Assembly: GCF_000173975.1 (NCBI RefSeq)
Contig: NZ_ACEP01000112.1
Location: forward strand, 1-60,277
DNA from: Anaerobutyricum hallii DSM 3353
GTDB lineage: Bacteria > Bacillota > Clostridia > Lachnospirales > Lachnospiraceae
Direction of reading: 5' to 3'
Length of the DNA: 60,277 bases
Below the pieces are notes generated by a model. It was not told where the DNA came from. It saw only the letters and a list, made by a program, of their open reading frames with translations, and did not search any database. A program made the position numbers and the translations under genes. Shown in pieces: positions 1-8,896 of this stretch (the first letter of the stretch is position 1; each line of letters begins with the position of its first letter).

Positions 1-33
1 TGGGTGTCTACCTTGCCTGCAGCAATCCCAAAT

Positions 34-936
34 TTACTTAGGAACCACAATATTTATTGCTTGCGGTATTATACTGATATCCACTGGGAATCCCTCTGGC
101 AGTTCCTCTCCATCGTAGTCTACTTTGACTTCTTCCCCAGACAGATTCTCAATATGCAGCTTCTTTGTCTGGATATACTCCACAGATGGATGATTTACAT
201 GATCACCCTGCAGAATAGAAAGCATAAGCGGAAGCATCTGGAAAATGTCCATTTTCTTTATAATGATAATATCAAATAATCCATCTGAAACAGATGCCAA
301 TGGCGCAATCTCACGGAAACCTCCTACGCTCTGTGAGTTTGCAACCATAAATAACAGAATCTCTTCTTCTACCGTCTTATTGTCTGTGATAAACTTCATC
401 TTCCAGCTCTTTCCGAACTGCTTTGGAAGTTCTGCCGCTCCTTCTAAATAATACGCCAGTTTACCCATTACTGCCTTTTTATCTTTTGATACTTTAAATC
501 CAGTATCAGATAAAAGACCCGCCGCTACTACGTTAATGAAATATTTTTCATTAACTTTACCGACATCTACCTTTTTAAGCTTAAAATCTGCTATCATATC
601 ACAGAATTCCTTCGGTGTCTGTGGAAGATTCAGATAAGTTGCAAAGTCATTAACCGTTCCTGCCGAAATAACTGCAACCGGAGTGTTACTCTGGCTAAGT
701 ACAACACCATTAATCACCTCATTAAGCGTTCCGTCTCCTCCAACAGCAACTACAAAGTCATACTGTCCCTTTTCCAGAGCTGCCGCTTTATTCAGAGCAT
801 CGTCCTGCTTTTCTGTATAGAAAACATCAATAGTATTGCATATCTGGTCAATGACCAGCATTCCTGCTATCTCCTTAATCTTGTCAATAAAATTCTGTCT
901 TCCAGAAGATGGATTAATGATAAACAATCCCTTCAT
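34..936 (-). CDS. diacylglycerol kinase family lipid kinase
   Basis: A 300-residue protein of the DagK/YegS/BmrU family, cytosolic enzymes that phosphorylate diacylglycerol or related lipids with ATP. It opens with FIINPSSG, the family's N-terminal strand and loop, and carries the nucleotide-binding motif VAVGGDGTLNEVING near residues 63-77. The catalytic-domain signature GTVNDFA follows near residue 93. Length matches the family (about 290-310 aa). It is transcribed leftwards and alone; the stop lies 33 bases from the window edge. The substrate cannot be named from sequence: bacterial members act on diacylglycerol, sphingoid or undecaprenol-like lipids. Confidence 0.9.
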   Translation of the reverse strand: MKGLFIINPSSGRQNFIDKIKEIAGMLVIDQICNTIDVFYTEKQDDALNKAAALEKGQYDFVVAVGGDGTLNEVINGVVLSQSNTPVAVISAGTVNDFATYLNLPQTPKEFCDMIADFKLKKVDVGKVNEKYFINVVAAGLLSDTGFKVSKDKKAVMGKLAYYLEGAAELPKQFGKSWKMKFITDNKTVEEEILLFMVANSQSVGGFREIAPLASVSDGLFDIIIIKKMDIFQMLPLMLSILQGDHVNHPSVEYIQTKKLHIENLSGEEVKVDYDGEELPEGFPVDISIIPQAINIVVPK

Positions 937-1262
937 CGCTTTCCTAAACCTCCTTTAAATTCCTATATATTTTCAGAGAATCAATCGACAAAACAAGTGC
1001 CGAAATTCTCTGATAGTACATCTCTTTAAATGTAAAATCCTCAGCAATTGAATTACCTGAGATTTCCTCATAATTTTCTAATTTAATTATTCTAACATAG
1101 CGTTTCATGTATTACAAGAATTTTACATACAAATTGCATGTTATGTACAAATTTCTACCTTTAATCTTTTTTTAATATTCTTATGATATTATTTCTTTAT
1201 TTTCAAGAAATCTGTTATGATTAAATCATAGTAATTCATTAAAATTAAGAAAGGAAAAACTT
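937..1262. promoter_or_regulatory. divergent intergenic region, lipid kinase / response regulator
   Basis: This 326-bp AT-rich spacer separates the leftward lipid kinase from the rightward two-component operon, so it should carry both promoters. A 9-bp inverted repeat, TCAGAGAAT at 973-981 and ATTCTCTGA at 1005-1013, could form a hairpin in the lipid kinase leader. The response regulator has a Shine-Dalgarno-like AAGAAAGGA about 7 bases before its ATG. I see no gene or known RNA here. Confidence 0.4.
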
Positions 1263-1937
1263 ATGAAAATTCTTGTAGTTGAAGATGAACCAGACTTAAA
1301 TCACATTATTGCAAAGCATCTTCAGGCAGAAGGATACATTGTTGATTCCTGCTTTAACGGCAATGATGCTGTCTATTATATTACAGAAGAAAGTTATGAT
1401 GCTATTTTGCTGGATGCCATGCTTCCTGGTAAAGATGGATTTGAAGTTTTAAAAGAGATTCGCAGTCAGAAAATTGAAACACCAGTTATGTTTCTGACTG
1501 CCCGTGACCAGACAGAGGATATTGTAACTGGTCTTGATTTCGGTGCCGATGATTACGTTGTAAAACCATTTTCTTTTGAGGAGGTTCTCGCAAGACTTCG
1601 TGTTATCATAAAGCGTAGCCCACAGGAACACGGAACTACCTACGAATGTGCTGATCTACTTATAGATACGGATAAAAAATCGGTAACACGAGCAGGCACA
1701 GATATTGAACTCTCCCCAAAGGAATACGCTATTTTAGAATACATGGTAAGAAATAAAAACATCGCTCTTTCCCGCTTACAGATTGAATCCAATGCGTGGG
1801 GACTTGATTTTGAGGATGAATCTAACATTATCGATGTGTACATTCGGTATCTCCGCAAAAAAATTGATGATGATTTTGATGTAAAACTCATTCAGACAGT
1901 TCGTGGAATCGGATATATGTTAACTGAGCCTGATTAA
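1263..1937 (+). CDS. OmpR/PhoB-family response regulator
   Basis: A 224-residue two-component response regulator. The receiver domain (about residues 1-118) has the acidic pair E7-D8, the phosphoacceptor D51 in DAILLDAMLPG and the conserved Lys in YVVKPF near residue 101. A C-terminal winged-helix DNA-binding domain follows (about 128-222), ending in the usual RKKIDDDF...RGIGY element. Its stop codon overlaps an ATG (TAATG), but the following kinase probably starts 36 bases later. The two genes form one operon. The signal sensed is unknown. Confidence 0.93.
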   Translation: MKILVVEDEPDLNHIIAKHLQAEGYIVDSCFNGNDAVYYITEESYDAILLDAMLPGKDGFEVLKEIRSQKIETPVMFLTARDQTEDIVTGLDFGADDYVVKPFSFEEVLARLRVIIKRSPQEHGTTYECADLLIDTDKKSVTRAGTDIELSPKEYAILEYMVRNKNIALSRLQIESNAWGLDFEDESNIIDVYIRYLRKKIDDDFDVKLIQTVRGIGYMLTEPD

Positions 1938-1972
1938 TGCACATTTATTTTATCAGAAATAGAGGAGAAATC

Positions 1973-3352
1973 ATGAAACAAAATAAAAAAATTGCTATTA
2001 CTCATTATATTTCTATACGTTTTTCCGCTATTATTTTTATCATGGCGGCTATTATGATTCTTTTTATTTCATACTTCTCAAATAAAACCATTTATTTTGA
2101 CATCCGACGGCAAATCAGGAAAGAAACACACTATGATTTTCTCAATATTGATATACAAAATGGAAAAATATTCGTGAATAAAAATTTTATTTTTGAGGAA
2201 GATCATGTACAAAAAATTATTTTAGACAGTCAGGGAGATTTTTTCCGTGGTCACTATCCAGATAAAAAATTAAAAAATATCCCTGTTAATCAGTGGCATT
2301 TTCAAAAAGTAAAATGTTCTTCCGATTATTACTATATTTACGATCGCCCATACTTAAAAAAAGATACAATAACAAATAAAAGAGTCCTTGTTATTGTAAG
2401 AAATATCGGAAAGGCATCTGATTTTGACAGCCAATATAAAACAATGAAATACATTTCCTATACATTTACTTTTGTAATTGCTTTTATCGGCTTTTTACTT
2501 ATTGGTATTGTTTCTTCCCAGCTGACTATACCTATGAAAAAAATCAAGGATACTGCCGATAAGATTGGGACTGATGGTGATCTGGCTAAACGTATAGAAT
2601 ATACCACTCCTTTTAAGGAATTAGATGCTATGATTCAGGCAAACAACCGAATGATGGACAGATTAGAAGATTTATTTCAACAACAACAGCAGTTTACTTC
2701 TGATGTTGCTCATGAACTCCGAACCCCTTCTGCCATTGTATCTGCTGAATGTCAGTATTTAAAAAAATATGGAAAAAACATAGATGATTATACGGAATCT
2801 TTAACCGTAATTGAACGTCAAAATACGAAAACAACTGAAATCATCTCACAACTTCTTCAACTTTCCCGTCTTGAGCAAGGACGCATAAAAGATGATTTTG
2901 AGTATAGTAACTTTAAAACACTCATTGAATCCGTTTGTGACATGGAACCACTTCAGTTTAAAAAACAGATAACGATTTATTCTAATCTTGATGATATATC
3001 CATTTATATGAATGTAGGCCTTATGGCTATCGCCGTGAAAAATATTATAAACAACGCAATGAAATACAGCAAAAATAAATCTTCTATCAAACTTAAATTA
3101 TGGAAAGAAAAAGACTATGTTTTTTTTGAAGTAAAAGATTATGGCTGTGGTATGAGTGAAGAAACAAAAAAAAACATTTATGACCGATTCTATCGAGCTG
3201 ATAAATCTCGCAATACAGAAGGATTTGGGTTGGGGCTATCTCTCGTACATAAGATTATAGAACTGCATAAAGGAACAATTCGTGTGCAAAGTGAACTGGG
3301 AGTGGGTTCTATTTTTACACTTAGCCTTCCTTCAGATAAAAGTTCTCAATAA
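1973..3352 (+). CDS. membrane sensor histidine kinase
   Basis: Partner kinase of the upstream regulator, about 459 residues from the chosen ATG. I prefer this start over an in-frame ATG 36 bases upstream because AGGAGAAATC stands directly before it. TM1 is near residues 15-40, followed by an extracellular sensor region of about 120 residues, then TM2 (YTFVIAFIGFLLIGIV) and a HAMP linker. The dimerization helix carries the phosphorylated His in DVAHELRTP. The ATPase domain has the N box NIINNAMKYS, the G1 box DYGCGMS and the G2 box GFGLGLSL. Stimulus unknown. Confidence 0.92.
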   Translation: MKQNKKIAITHYISIRFSAIIFIMAAIMILFISYFSNKTIYFDIRRQIRKETHYDFLNIDIQNGKIFVNKNFIFEEDHVQKIILDSQGDFFRGHYPDKKLKNIPVNQWHFQKVKCSSDYYYIYDRPYLKKDTITNKRVLVIVRNIGKASDFDSQYKTMKYISYTFTFVIAFIGFLLIGIVSSQLTIPMKKIKDTADKIGTDGDLAKRIEYTTPFKELDAMIQANNRMMDRLEDLFQQQQQFTSDVAHELRTPSAIVSAECQYLKKYGKNIDDYTESLTVIERQNTKTTEIISQLLQLSRLEQGRIKDDFEYSNFKTLIESVCDMEPLQFKKQITIYSNLDDISIYMNVGLMAIAVKNIINNAMKYSKNKSSIKLKLWKEKDYVFFEVKDYGCGMSEETKKNIYDRFYRADKSRNTEGFGLGLSLVHKIIELHKGTIRVQSELGVGSIFTLSLPSDKSSQ

Positions 3353-3517
3353 TTGAATTAATCGCCCAAACTTTCCAGTCATCCACGCAAAAGATTCATT
3401 CTCTCTTGCAAAAGGAAGCTGTACCATAAGACTGACTCTTGCTTAAACACGTTCTAAAATCTTTAATCTTATTTTAATGTTTCTACGGTATCCTCTCCGT
3501 GTTAAAAATTATGAACA

Positions 3518-3655
3518 GCTATTCAGAATCCACTTGCCAACTACAGCACTTCTATCAAAAGAATAGATATATTAGACATAATTCGTCAAAGCCAAGAGTA
3601 ATTGAAATTATAGATTTTAACATATAGTTTTCTATTATATAGGATTCTGAATAGC
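3518..3655. repeat. 14-bp inverted repeat in a gene-free stretch
   Basis: The region 3353-3694 holds no gene. Within it GCTATTCAGAATCC (3518-3531) is repeated as the exact reverse complement GGATTCTGAATAGC (3642-3655), with about 110 AT-rich bases between. This could be the remnant of a small inverted-repeat element or a long-range hairpin before the sulfotransferase-like gene. No other copy was seen in the window. Confidence 0.5.
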
Positions 3656-3694
3656 GTTGCAAAATAAATAAAAAAAGAATGAAAAGAGGATAAC

Positions 3695-4858
3695 ATGAAA
3701 ACATTATACATACACATCGGCTGTCCCAAAACAGCCACCACTTCTATCCAATATTTTTGCAATGAAAATAAAGAAATACTCTCAAAAAACGGAATATATT
3801 TTCCTATTTTTGAACAAAAATATAAAGATGTCAATCCATATCGCAACGGACATTTTCTTATTGCCCATCAGTATGATTCCAATGGAAAAATCAATACTTT
3901 AGACGAACACAGAATTTTTCGTTTCAATATGGATCATATTATCTATATGTTTTCTAAATATAATAACATTCTTCTTTCCGATGAAAGCATCTGGCACAGT
4001 ACACATTTTTTCAAAAAAGATTTGTGGGAAATTTTAAGAAAAGAATCTCTTAAAAGTGCATTTAAAATAAAAATCATTGTGTATCTCCGAAGACAAGATG
4101 CCGCTTTAAATTCCATGTGGAATCAAAAAATAAAGAAATCCAAACAGCGTTTCCGTTCTATGTCATGGGAGGAATTCATTAATACCACTCCTCCAGCTAT
4201 TTATTTAGATTATGAAGAAGGTTTAAATGAAATCGCTTCTGAATTAGGCTCCGAAAATATCATTGTCCGCCGCTATGGTAAAAAATATTTTAAAAATGGG
4301 TCTATTTATGATGATTTTTTAAGCACACTTAGTCTTTCCCTGACAGATGATTATACAATCACCACCTTTGAACGTAACCCTCGTTTGAGCGGTAACTCTA
4401 ATGAAATGCAGCGAATCTTTAACAGCATCCCTAACGCTACCAAAAAAGATTTTTCTTTCTTTTATCATATGCTCTCTGAAGTTTCATCGGAAGACCCCGA
4501 TACAGAAAAACTGGGAATGTTCACTCCCGAAGAAGCTTCTGCCTTCATGGAAAACTATCGTGCCAGCAACCGTAGAATCATGGAAAAATATTTTAACTGC
4601 TCCGAAGATTTATTTAAAACGAATTTCAAAAACATAAAAAAATGGGAATGGGATTCCAGACATATGTGCGAGGATATTATCCGTGTCCTCGGCAACACTA
4701 CTATTTCTTTAAGAAAAGAAAATGAAGATATGCAACAACATATCCTTGAATTAGAAAAAGCTATCGAATTGCAAAATGAAAATATATCCACCTTAAAAAC
4801 CAAATTAAAACATCCGGTAAGAACTCTTTTCCAAAAGATTGCTGATTCGACTCATTAA
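3695..4858 (+). CDS. sulfotransferase-like P-loop protein with C-terminal coiled coil
   Basis: 387 residues. It begins with a beta strand and loop, IHIGCPKTATTSIQ (about residues 5-18), the 5'-phosphosulfate (PAPS)-binding loop pattern of sulfotransferases (PKTGTTS-like). A later VYLRRQDAALNSMW segment resembles the 3'-phosphate-binding strand and Arg/Ser motif. The last 50 or so residues are charged heptads (LRKENEDMQQHILELEKAIE), a coiled coil. There is no signal peptide. It stands alone, with a terminal-repeat arm of an R1 element touching its stop codon. Such proteins can modify polysaccharides, but the substrate is unknown and sulfotransferase activity is inferred from the P-loop only. 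Confidence 0.6.
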   Translation: MKTLYIHIGCPKTATTSIQYFCNENKEILSKNGIYFPIFEQKYKDVNPYRNGHFLIAHQYDSNGKINTLDEHRIFRFNMDHIIYMFSKYNNILLSDESIWHSTHFFKKDLWEILRKESLKSAFKIKIIVYLRRQDAALNSMWNQKIKKSKQRFRSMSWEEFINTTPPAIYLDYEEGLNEIASELGSENIIVRRYGKKYFKNGSIYDDFLSTLSLSLTDDYTITTFERNPRLSGNSNEMQRIFNSIPNATKKDFSFFYHMLSEVSSEDPDTEKLGMFTPEEASAFMENYRASNRRIMEKYFNCSEDLFKTNFKNIKKWEWDSRHMCEDIIRVLGNTTISLRKENEDMQQHILELEKAIELQNENISTLKTKLKHPVRTLFQKIADSTH

Positions 4859-5075
4859 ATAGACAGACACCCTCAAATCCACCAACCTTGAATAGTGATT
4901 TCAAATTTATGAAAAAGCAAAAAATAAAACCCCCATATCGTCTTATCTGTGGACTGGGAGCAAGTGTTGGATGCGAGTATAGGGGCGACTATTCAACACA
5001 TCGCAACGAAAGTCACAGATAGGACGGTATGAGGGTTCTATTTTCGTCTGTCTATTTTAAAAAATCACTATTCAA
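4857..5075. repeat. R1 hairpin element, copy A
   Basis: A long imperfect inverted repeat lies between converging genes: arms 4921-4951 and 5014-5044 (31 nt, 4 differences) enclose a 62-nt core. On the minus strand the core reads with GTGTTGAATAGTCGC, then CTCGCATCCAACAC, then CTTGCTCC, shared with copies B, C and D. Two extra inverted pairs flank it in crossed order: AAATAGACAGAC (4857-4868) with 5046-5057, and TTGAATAGTGATTT (4888-4901) with 5062-5075. The outermost ends overlap the stop codons of both neighbouring genes. It may serve as a bidirectional terminator, but it lacks a classic U-tract. Confidence 0.8.
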
Positions 5076-5496
5076 TAGTAATATACTGTTTTTCTTCCAC
5101 TGGTTTCTGCACTTCTTTTGGAACTGCTACCGTTAAAATTCCATTATTAAATGCAGCCTTCAAATCTTCCTGTTTTACACCTTCACCAACATAGAAGCTT
5201 CTCTGGCAGCTTCCGCTATATCTTTCTCTACGGATGTAGTTACCCTGTTTATCTTTCTCATCTTTGTTAGTATTCTGCTGTGCGGTAACAGTCAGGTAAC
5301 CATCTTTCAGTTCTGCTTTGATGTTCTCTTTTTCAACTCCCGGCATTTCCATCTCAAGTTCGTAATGGTCACCAGCGTCTTTTACATCAGTCTTCATCAA
5401 ATCATAGTTAGCAGTTGTATAATTTCCTGCGAATGGGAACATATCATCAAATACATCATCTACAAAATTATTTCCAAAAATACTAGGCATCATCAT
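5068..5496 (-). CDS. Hsp20/alpha-crystallin small heat-shock protein
   Basis: 142 residues, a typical bacterial small heat-shock protein: ATP-independent holdase that binds unfolding proteins in the cytosol. The alpha-crystallin domain runs from about residue 35 (MKTDVKDAGDHYELEMEMPGV) to 135. The dimerization/oligomer motif is near the end (AAFNNGILTVAVPK) and the C-terminal I-x-I-like tail is YITIE. It is the downstream partner of a second Hsp20 gene about 240 bp upstream on the same strand, with which it shares the MMMPSIFG start. It is either co-transcribed with that gene or has its own promoter in the spacer. Confidence 0.94.
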   Translation of the reverse strand: MMMPSIFGNNFVDDVFDDMFPFAGNYTTANYDLMKTDVKDAGDHYELEMEMPGVEKENIKAELKDGYLTVTAQQNTNKDEKDKQGNYIRRERYSGSCQRSFYVGEGVKQEDLKAAFNNGILTVAVPKEVQKPVEEKQYITIE

Positions 5497-5736
5497 AAGT
5501 CATTTCTCCCTTCAAATAAAATCCTAAATAACGGATTCTTAAATAATCAATTTTAAAAAATTATATTTTAATCTATTATTCAAGCTACTAATTTCATTAC
5601 TAATTCTGCTTTAAAATCCTCACCTGTATTATTAACCTGTTCACTTATATTTCATCAGAGTTCCTTTCGGTCATCTGTTGTTTTATTAAACTTTATTTTC
5701 AAGTTTTTTATTCGATTCTCAATAAACGTTAAGGAA

Positions 5737-6195
5737 TTATTCACCGATTGTAATATATTTCTTCTCTTCTTTTGCTTTCTTATCTTCTTTCGGAACGCTG
5801 ATACTTAAAATACCATTCTTAAATGCAGCTTTCACATCTTCCTGCTTTACATCTCCAATGTAGAAGCTTCTTGATAAATTACCTGCGTAACGTTCACGGC
5901 GGATATACTTACCGGTTTCTTTGTCAGTCTCATCTTTATCTAAACCTTTTGCAGCAGAAATGGTAAGATATCCATTGTCAAGTTCCAGCTTAATCTCATC
6001 TTTCTTAAATCCTGGAAGATCAACGTCTACTTCGTAACTATTCTTTGTCTCTCTTACATCTGTCTTCATAAGGTTCTTTGCATGTTTTCCATACAATGGA
6101 TTCTTCTTACCGAAAAATCTCTTTTCAACCGGGTCACTAAACCAGCTATCAAAATCATCAAATAAATTCTCTCCAAAAATACTAGGCATCATCAT
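5737..6195 (-). CDS. Hsp20/alpha-crystallin small heat-shock protein
   Basis: 152 residues, paralogue of the following Hsp20 gene. The crystallin domain spans about residues 42-146, with DLPGFKKDEIKLELDNGYL in the middle, AAFKNGILSISVPK near the end and the tail YITIGE. Both paralogues begin MMMPSIFG, so the pair arose by tandem duplication. A good Shine-Dalgarno (GGAGC) precedes the Met triplet; which Met is used is uncertain. Its leader of about 145 nt begins at a sigma-A-like promoter overlapped by a CIRCE-like operator, so HrcA control is likely. Confidence 0.94.
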   Translation of the reverse strand: MMMPSIFGENLFDDFDSWFSDPVEKRFFGKKNPLYGKHAKNLMKTDVRETKNSYEVDVDLPGFKKDEIKLELDNGYLTISAAKGLDKDETDKETGKYIRRERYAGNLSRSFYIGDVKQEDVKAAFKNGILSISVPKEDKKAKEEKKYITIGE

Positions 6196-6339
6196 AAGTC
6201 ATTGCTCCTTTCAAACTCTTTTACTGTCTTCAGCAAATCGGAAGCATCTTTCTTTCGACTATGTTGAAATGATTTTTCTGAACTTTGGTTTGGAACTCTT
6301 TTTCTTATCTCTTTATGTCCTCTCCTTTGTTCTAGCTGT

Positions 6340-6382
6340 AATATAACACCTATTATTAGCCACGTCAAGTGTTGAGTGCTAA
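6340..6382 (-). promoter_or_regulatory. sigma-A promoter overlapped by degenerate CIRCE operator
   Basis: On the minus strand TTGACG (6363-6368) and TATATT (6340-6345) are separated by exactly 17 bp, a good housekeeping promoter for the Hsp20 pair. Positions 6356-6382 form a 27-bp element with the CIRCE layout (9-9-9). The half at 6374-6382 is the perfect consensus GAGTGCTAA; the other keeps TTAGC only. CIRCE is the binding site of the heat-shock repressor HrcA, so the overlap fits repression at normal temperature. Confidence 0.7.
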
Positions 6383-6458
6383 AAAATTGTGAACATTTTG
6401 TGAAATCTTCTTGATTTTCTCTCAAGGCTTTTTATTTTGAGTCAGAACTGATTTTCCC

Positions 6459-7877
6459 TTAAATAATTCCTGCATTATTTCCTGAGTAAGTCTCTGGTCT
6501 GTCAACTCTTCCATATGCGGTCAAATGAAACTCCAATCTCACAGAAAACAATCCATTTTCCTCCGAAAATGAACTCTTTCCCCCAAGCTGCTGCATCATT
6601 TTTTCCACACTCATTAAACCGATATGATTACTTTCCACTCCTGTACTTTGCTGCTTAATACCGTTCGACATTGTAAGTATATACGTTGTCTTTGTAAAAC
6701 AGCCTTTTATATTTACTGGAACCGACTTATCTCCATACTTCAGAATATTTGAAAAAAGATTACTGAATATTCTTTTTATCATTCCTTTATCACCAGTAAT
6801 CCATCTTTCTACATTCGTATAATCAAGCTCCGGCTGAAATCCTGCAAGCTTGATAAAGTCACTATGTTCATTAATGCAATCTCTAAAATATTCTATTGGT
6901 ATTTCCTTGACTTTCGGATCATCTACCTCCTCAAATACCAGTGCATATTCAAACATTCTGTCCGTCATTTCCCGGATGTCACTTGTCTTTTGCAGACAGC
7001 GATTCAGATATTCCTCATGCATTTCCGGGTTTCGGTTTAATCGAAGTACTTCCAAATATCCATTTAAAATTGTCAAAGGCGTTCTCAAGTCATGGGACAT
7101 CGCTGTAATCAAGTCCTGATTTGCCCTGCGGCTTTCCTTTTCACGAACCAAAGTATCCTGCAGAGCTGTCCGCAGATTATCCAGTTCTTCTGCGATAATT
7201 CCAATCTCGTCCTGACCCATCTCCGGCACGCTGTCTCGGAGATTACCTGCTGCCATTCGCAAAATTTCATCCTTCAACGAGGCAACCATATTCATTTTCT
7301 TTTTTATGAAAAATAAAATCACTCCGAAGAACAATCCGATGCTGACTGTCAAACAAAAAATACAATATGGATAAATAAATCGCACTCTATGATAAAACCA
7401 CACCATTACCGTTGCGTATCCATTTTTAAACTTCATCGGGAACTCATATGTCTCCTCACCTTCTCCACCGGTAAGCTGATAACCCATATCAAAAAATGTA
7501 CTAAATGCCGCATTATTTAACACGCTCGGAAACTTTCCTGCTACATAGGTTCCCTCTTTTAAGTTATAAATATAAATGCCCGTATATTTGTCTCCCTGAC
7601 TAAGAAATGGCTGTATCTTTTTAATTCCCTCCTTATCATCTTCAGAAGACGGAATATTATAATTGGCAGCTTCTGTCCGCAGTTTCTCCCAAAATTCTTC
7701 ATCCTGTGACATATCCCGAAGCCCCGGAACCTGCTGAACATACTCGTAAATATCCCACTTATTCAGCCACAAAACTTCAAACAATAAAATGCTTGCCAGC
7801 CCCGTCAAAAGAATAAGAACCATCAACTGCGTATGAATCTTCCATCCTTTCGCCTTTGTCTGTACCTTTTTAATCAC
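6459..7877 (-). CDS. HAMP-containing sensor histidine kinase
   Basis: 472 residues. TM1 is near residues 16-36, then about 130 extracellular residues, TM2 (YPYCIFCLTVSIGLFFGVIL) and a HAMP domain (MVASLKDEILRMAAGNLRD). The phospho-acceptor His lies in AMSHDLRTPLTILNGYL. The N box is FSNLFSNILKYGD. The G1/G2 glycine boxes are weaker than usual (SNGIKQQ, NHIGLMSVEKMM), so the ATP lid is divergent. The gene overlaps its response regulator by 8 bp, which indicates translational coupling. Stimulus unknown. Confidence 0.9.
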   Translation of the reverse strand: MIKKVQTKAKGWKIHTQLMVLILLTGLASILLFEVLWLNKWDIYEYVQQVPGLRDMSQDEEFWEKLRTEAANYNIPSSEDDKEGIKKIQPFLSQGDKYTGIYIYNLKEGTYVAGKFPSVLNNAAFSTFFDMGYQLTGGEGEETYEFPMKFKNGYATVMVWFYHRVRFIYPYCIFCLTVSIGLFFGVILFFIKKKMNMVASLKDEILRMAAGNLRDSVPEMGQDEIGIIAEELDNLRTALQDTLVREKESRRANQDLITAMSHDLRTPLTILNGYLEVLRLNRNPEMHEEYLNRCLQKTSDIREMTDRMFEYALVFEEVDDPKVKEIPIEYFRDCINEHSDFIKLAGFQPELDYTNVERWITGDKGMIKRIFSNLFSNILKYGDKSVPVNIKGCFTKTTYILTMSNGIKQQSTGVESNHIGLMSVEKMMQQLGGKSSFSEENGLFSVRLEFHLTAYGRVDRPETYSGNNAGII

Positions 7878-8577
7878 AGTAATACCCCTTTCCCCAGGAG
7901 GTCTTTATAATCATCGGATTCTTAGAATCTCTTTCTACCTTTCTTCGAAGATTTCGAATATGCACCATGACCGTATTCTCCGCTCCATAATAGAAATTCT
8001 CTTTCCATACTGCTTCATAAAGCCGCTCTGTCGAAAAGACCTGCCTTCTATTTTTCAAAAGCAACAGCAATATCGCATATTCTGTATCTGTAAGCTCCAA
8101 TAACTGCCCATCAGAATATACACTTTTTGTCTCCTCAGCCACAACCAGATTCTTGCAGGAAAAATTCTTTGGTGTCTCTACTTTCTCCGCCTTTCCTTTA
8201 TAAACCTGATACCTGCGAATCAGCGCCTTCGCTCTGCTAATTAGCTCATTATAAGAAAAAGGCTTCGCCAGATAATCATCCCCGCCACTCGAAAATCCTA
8301 ATGTCTTATCACTGTCCTTCGTTCTCGCACTCAAAAATAAAATCGGCGCATTACTCTCTTCCCGCATCTTCCGGCATGTCTGGTATCCATCCATTCCCGG
8401 CATCATGATATCAAGAATAATCAGATCATACTCCCTGTTTTCCAACATCTCCAATGCCTTAACGCCATTTCCCGCTGTCTCTACCAGATACCCTTCACCA
8501 CCGAGCAATACCTGTATAATCTCCCGAATCTCCGGATTATCATCCACAACTAAAATACTTGAACTATTCTCTTCCAA
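7870..8577 (-). CDS. OmpR/PhoB-family response regulator
   Basis: 235 residues. The receiver domain has the VVDDNPE acidic pocket, phosphoacceptor D56 in LIILDIMMPGMDG and Lys in YLAKPFSYNEL. A winged-helix effector follows, with the ELTDTEYAILLLLLKNRRQVFS motif and ending KTSWGKGYYCD. It is first in a two-gene operon with the overlapping kinase. In Clostridia this class often controls neighbouring transporters, but none lies in this operon. Confidence 0.93.
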   Translation of the reverse strand: MEENSSSILVVDDNPEIREIIQVLLGGEGYLVETAGNGVKALEMLENREYDLIILDIMMPGMDGYQTCRKMREESNAPILFLSARTKDSDKTLGFSSGGDDYLAKPFSYNELISRAKALIRRYQVYKGKAEKVETPKNFSCKNLVVAEETKSVYSDGQLLELTDTEYAILLLLLKNRRQVFSTERLYEAVWKENFYYGAENTVMVHIRNLRRKVERDSKNPMIIKTSWGKGYYCD

Positions 8578-8792
8578 ATCTATCTGCCTTTCTAAAATAA
8601 TTTCTTAAACATCTTCCAATCTCAGTATTTATTGCTGCATTTCATATTTGATACACCAGCAATACACTTACTGAATTTTCTTATTTGATTTATAAAAACC
8701 TCTATACAAAAAAATACTAATAAGAATCTTTTTTGTAAAACATTTTTTATTATTTTATTATACCTTATTTCGGCATGAAAAAAGAAAAAAAG

Positions 8793-8833
8793 AGCCTATC
8801 TTAAGTATTTTTAAGTTTTACTTAAGATAGGCT
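8793..8833 (-). terminator. Rho-independent terminator of hipBA
   Basis: A 15-bp perfect stem, AGCCTATCTTAAGTA with its complement, closes a short loop. On the minus strand it is followed by CTTTTTTTCTTTTTT, a strong U-tract. It lies about 65 bp past the hipA stop codon. The rest of 8578-8896 is AT-rich without other features. Confidence 0.85.
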
Positions 8834-8896
8834 GTCACATTCTTTTTTCCAGATACTCTTATACGCTATTTAAATATTGTTACTATACTTCCACCT

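Noticed and set aside
1937-1972. Upstream ATG of the first sensor kinase in a TAATG overlap
   Set aside because: The ATG at 1973 has a clear AGGAG at proper distance and fits the short cytosolic N-terminus.
6192-6425. 77-codon open frame before the Hsp20 gene
   Set aside because: It covers the promoter and CIRCE-like site and has no ribosome site.
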